From: Clostridia bacterium
Lineage (GTDB): Bacteria; Bacillota; Clostridia; Christensenellales; CAG-917
Reading direction: 5' to 3'
Assembly (NCBI GenBank): GCA_900769205.1
Contig: CAAGFS010000112.1
Coordinates: 1-5,719 of the forward strand
DNA: 5,719 nucleotides
In this document: positions 5,367-5,719 of the stretch, one piece after another
Position numbering within the stretch: the stretch's first letter is position 1
Layout: each line of letters begins with the position of its first letter
The notes under the pieces: model-generated
Told to the model about the DNA's origin: nothing
Seen by the model: the letters and a program-made list of their open reading frames with translations, nothing else
Databases searched by the model: none
Position numbers and translations under genes: made by a program

Positions 5367-5370
5367 AAAA

Positions 5371-5377
5371 CACCTTT
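5371..5377 (-). promoter_or_regulatory. Ribosome binding site of the TtcA-family gene (decides the start)
   Basis: On the minus strand AAAGGTG lies four bases before the ATG at 5366-5364. The alternative in-frame ATG at 5387-5385 is upstream of this site and begins only about eight bases after the expected transcription start, leaving no room for its own site. Confidence 0.8.
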
Positions 5378-5401
5378 GATTTTGCATATCATTGTGACAA
5401 A

Positions 5402-5430
5402 ATTATAAATAAACGCGACAGGATTTGCAA
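5402..5430 (-). promoter_or_regulatory. Sigma-A type promoter of the TtcA-family gene
   Basis: On the minus strand TTGCAA (5430-5425) is followed after exactly 17 bases by a perfect TATAAT (5407-5402). The predicted transcript would start near 5395, giving a leader of about 29 bases to the chosen ATG. Confidence 0.8.
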
Positions 5431-5436
5431 GCGTAT

Positions 5437-5451
5437 AAGGCAAATCGCCTT
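5437..5451. promoter_or_regulatory. Small dyad between divergent promoters, possible operator
   Basis: AAGGC (5437-5441), five bases, then GCCTT (5447-5451): a perfect 5-bp dyad lying between the two -35 boxes and touching the plus-strand -35 at 5450. The position suits a repressor site, but such a short dyad can arise by chance and I do not recognise a regulator for it. Confidence 0.25.
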
Positions 5452-5478
5452 GACATAAATATGAAGGTCACTTATACT
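5450..5478 (+). promoter_or_regulatory. Sigma-A type promoter of the small multidrug export gene
   Basis: A perfect -35 TTGACA (5450-5455), a 17-base spacer and TATACT (5473-5478), one mismatch from the consensus -10. Transcription would start near 5485, about 22 bases before the ATG at 5507. Confidence 0.88.
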
Positions 5479-5506
5479 TTGTATTGAATCAACATCGGAG
5501 TGCGAA

Positions 5507-5719
5507 ATGATACAAGACGTCATCAACCACATAAGCGGAGCGATCGGCAATCCGTACCTGACGCTTTACGTCATATCCATAATACCAATTGTGGAATTGC
5601 GCGGAGCGATTCTGACGATGCCGTATATGTTTGATACCATCGGAGAGATGATGCTGGGTATGCTTTGTTGCATCGCAGGCTCAACAACGGTCATTTTGCC
5701 GCTCATTCTGCTCACTCGT
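5507..5719 (+). CDS. Small multidrug export family protein (COG2426), partial
   Basis: The first 71 residues of an integral membrane protein, cut off by the window end. It opens MIQDVINHISGAIGNPYLTLYVISIIPIVELRGAIL. The stretch IPIVELRGAI at about 26-35 is the signature of the small multidrug export / COG2426 family (Sm_multidrug_ex). Two hydrophobic segments are visible, about 18-28 and 49-70 (LGMLCCIAGSTTVILPLILL). Most relatives have Pro after GAI, whereas Leu is present here. The family name comes from early reports and the transported substrate is not well established; many members are listed only as membrane proteins. GGAG at 5497-5500, six bases before the ATG, supports the start. It is the first gene of its own transcript, driven by the promoter at 5450-5478 and divergent from the TtcA-family gene. 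Confidence 0.85.
   Translation, partial: MIQDVINHISGAIGNPYLTLYVISIIPIVELRGAILTMPYMFDTIGEMMLGMLCCIAGSTTVILPLILLTR

Noticed and set aside
5367..5387. Upstream ATG for the TtcA-family gene
   Set aside because: No ribosome binding site precedes it, and it lies about eight bases from the predicted transcript start; AAAGGTG serves the next ATG.
5109..5408. Plus-strand reading frame of 99 codons opposite the 5' end of the TtcA-family gene
   Set aside because: It is antisense to a gene with clear motifs, and lacks a ribosome binding site or family match.

Overview
The window is the distal part of a ribosomal protein and RNA polymerase superoperon (the spc and alpha clusters), followed by a convergent tRNA-thiolation-type gene and the start of a membrane protein gene. 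Gene order is map, a KOW-domain gene, infA, rpmJ, rpsM, rpsK, rpsD, rpoA, rplQ, all on the plus strand. Purine-rich AGGAGG-type ribosome binding sites, a KOW gene between map and infA, rpsD between rpsK and rpoA, and a long (167-residue) L17 together point to a Clostridia-type Bacillota. By recall of similar long L17 proteins, a gut-type uncultured lineage such as Christensenellales is possible, but this is inference and the window has no 16S gene or other species marker.

Layout: positions 1-18 may hold the last codons of an upstream gene (adk is the usual neighbour), overlapping the start of map. Map, KOW and infA (15-1252) are tightly packed. RpmJ (1300-1416) is followed by the only long gap in the operon (1417-1587). 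This gap has no convincing promoter but does contain RNA-strand-specific inverted repeats just ahead of rpsM. RpsM, rpsK, rpsD, rpoA and rplQ (1588-4499) then run with 4-20 base gaps. Two strong hairpins with A/T flanks (4511-4547 and 4586-4617) close the operon and, on the other strand, the converging gene. That gene (minus strand, 4629-5366) is a TtcA-family PP-loop ATPase with three cysteines placed as [4Fe-4S] ligands. A compact divergent intergenic region (5367-5506) carries two near-consensus sigma-A promoters back to back. The second drives a small multidrug export family (COG2426) membrane protein cut off by the window end.

The operon genes act together in translation and transcription: initiation (IF-1), subunit proteins of 30S (S13, S11, S4) and 50S (L36, L17), N-terminal methionine removal (MetAP) and the RNA polymerase alpha subunit. 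S4 is the known autoregulator of the alpha operon in Escherichia coli and of rpsD in Bacillus subtilis, so the structured gap before rpsM is the most interesting regulatory candidate. Otherwise this is an ordinary housekeeping region and I see no evidence of a novel system, mobile element or CRISPR array.
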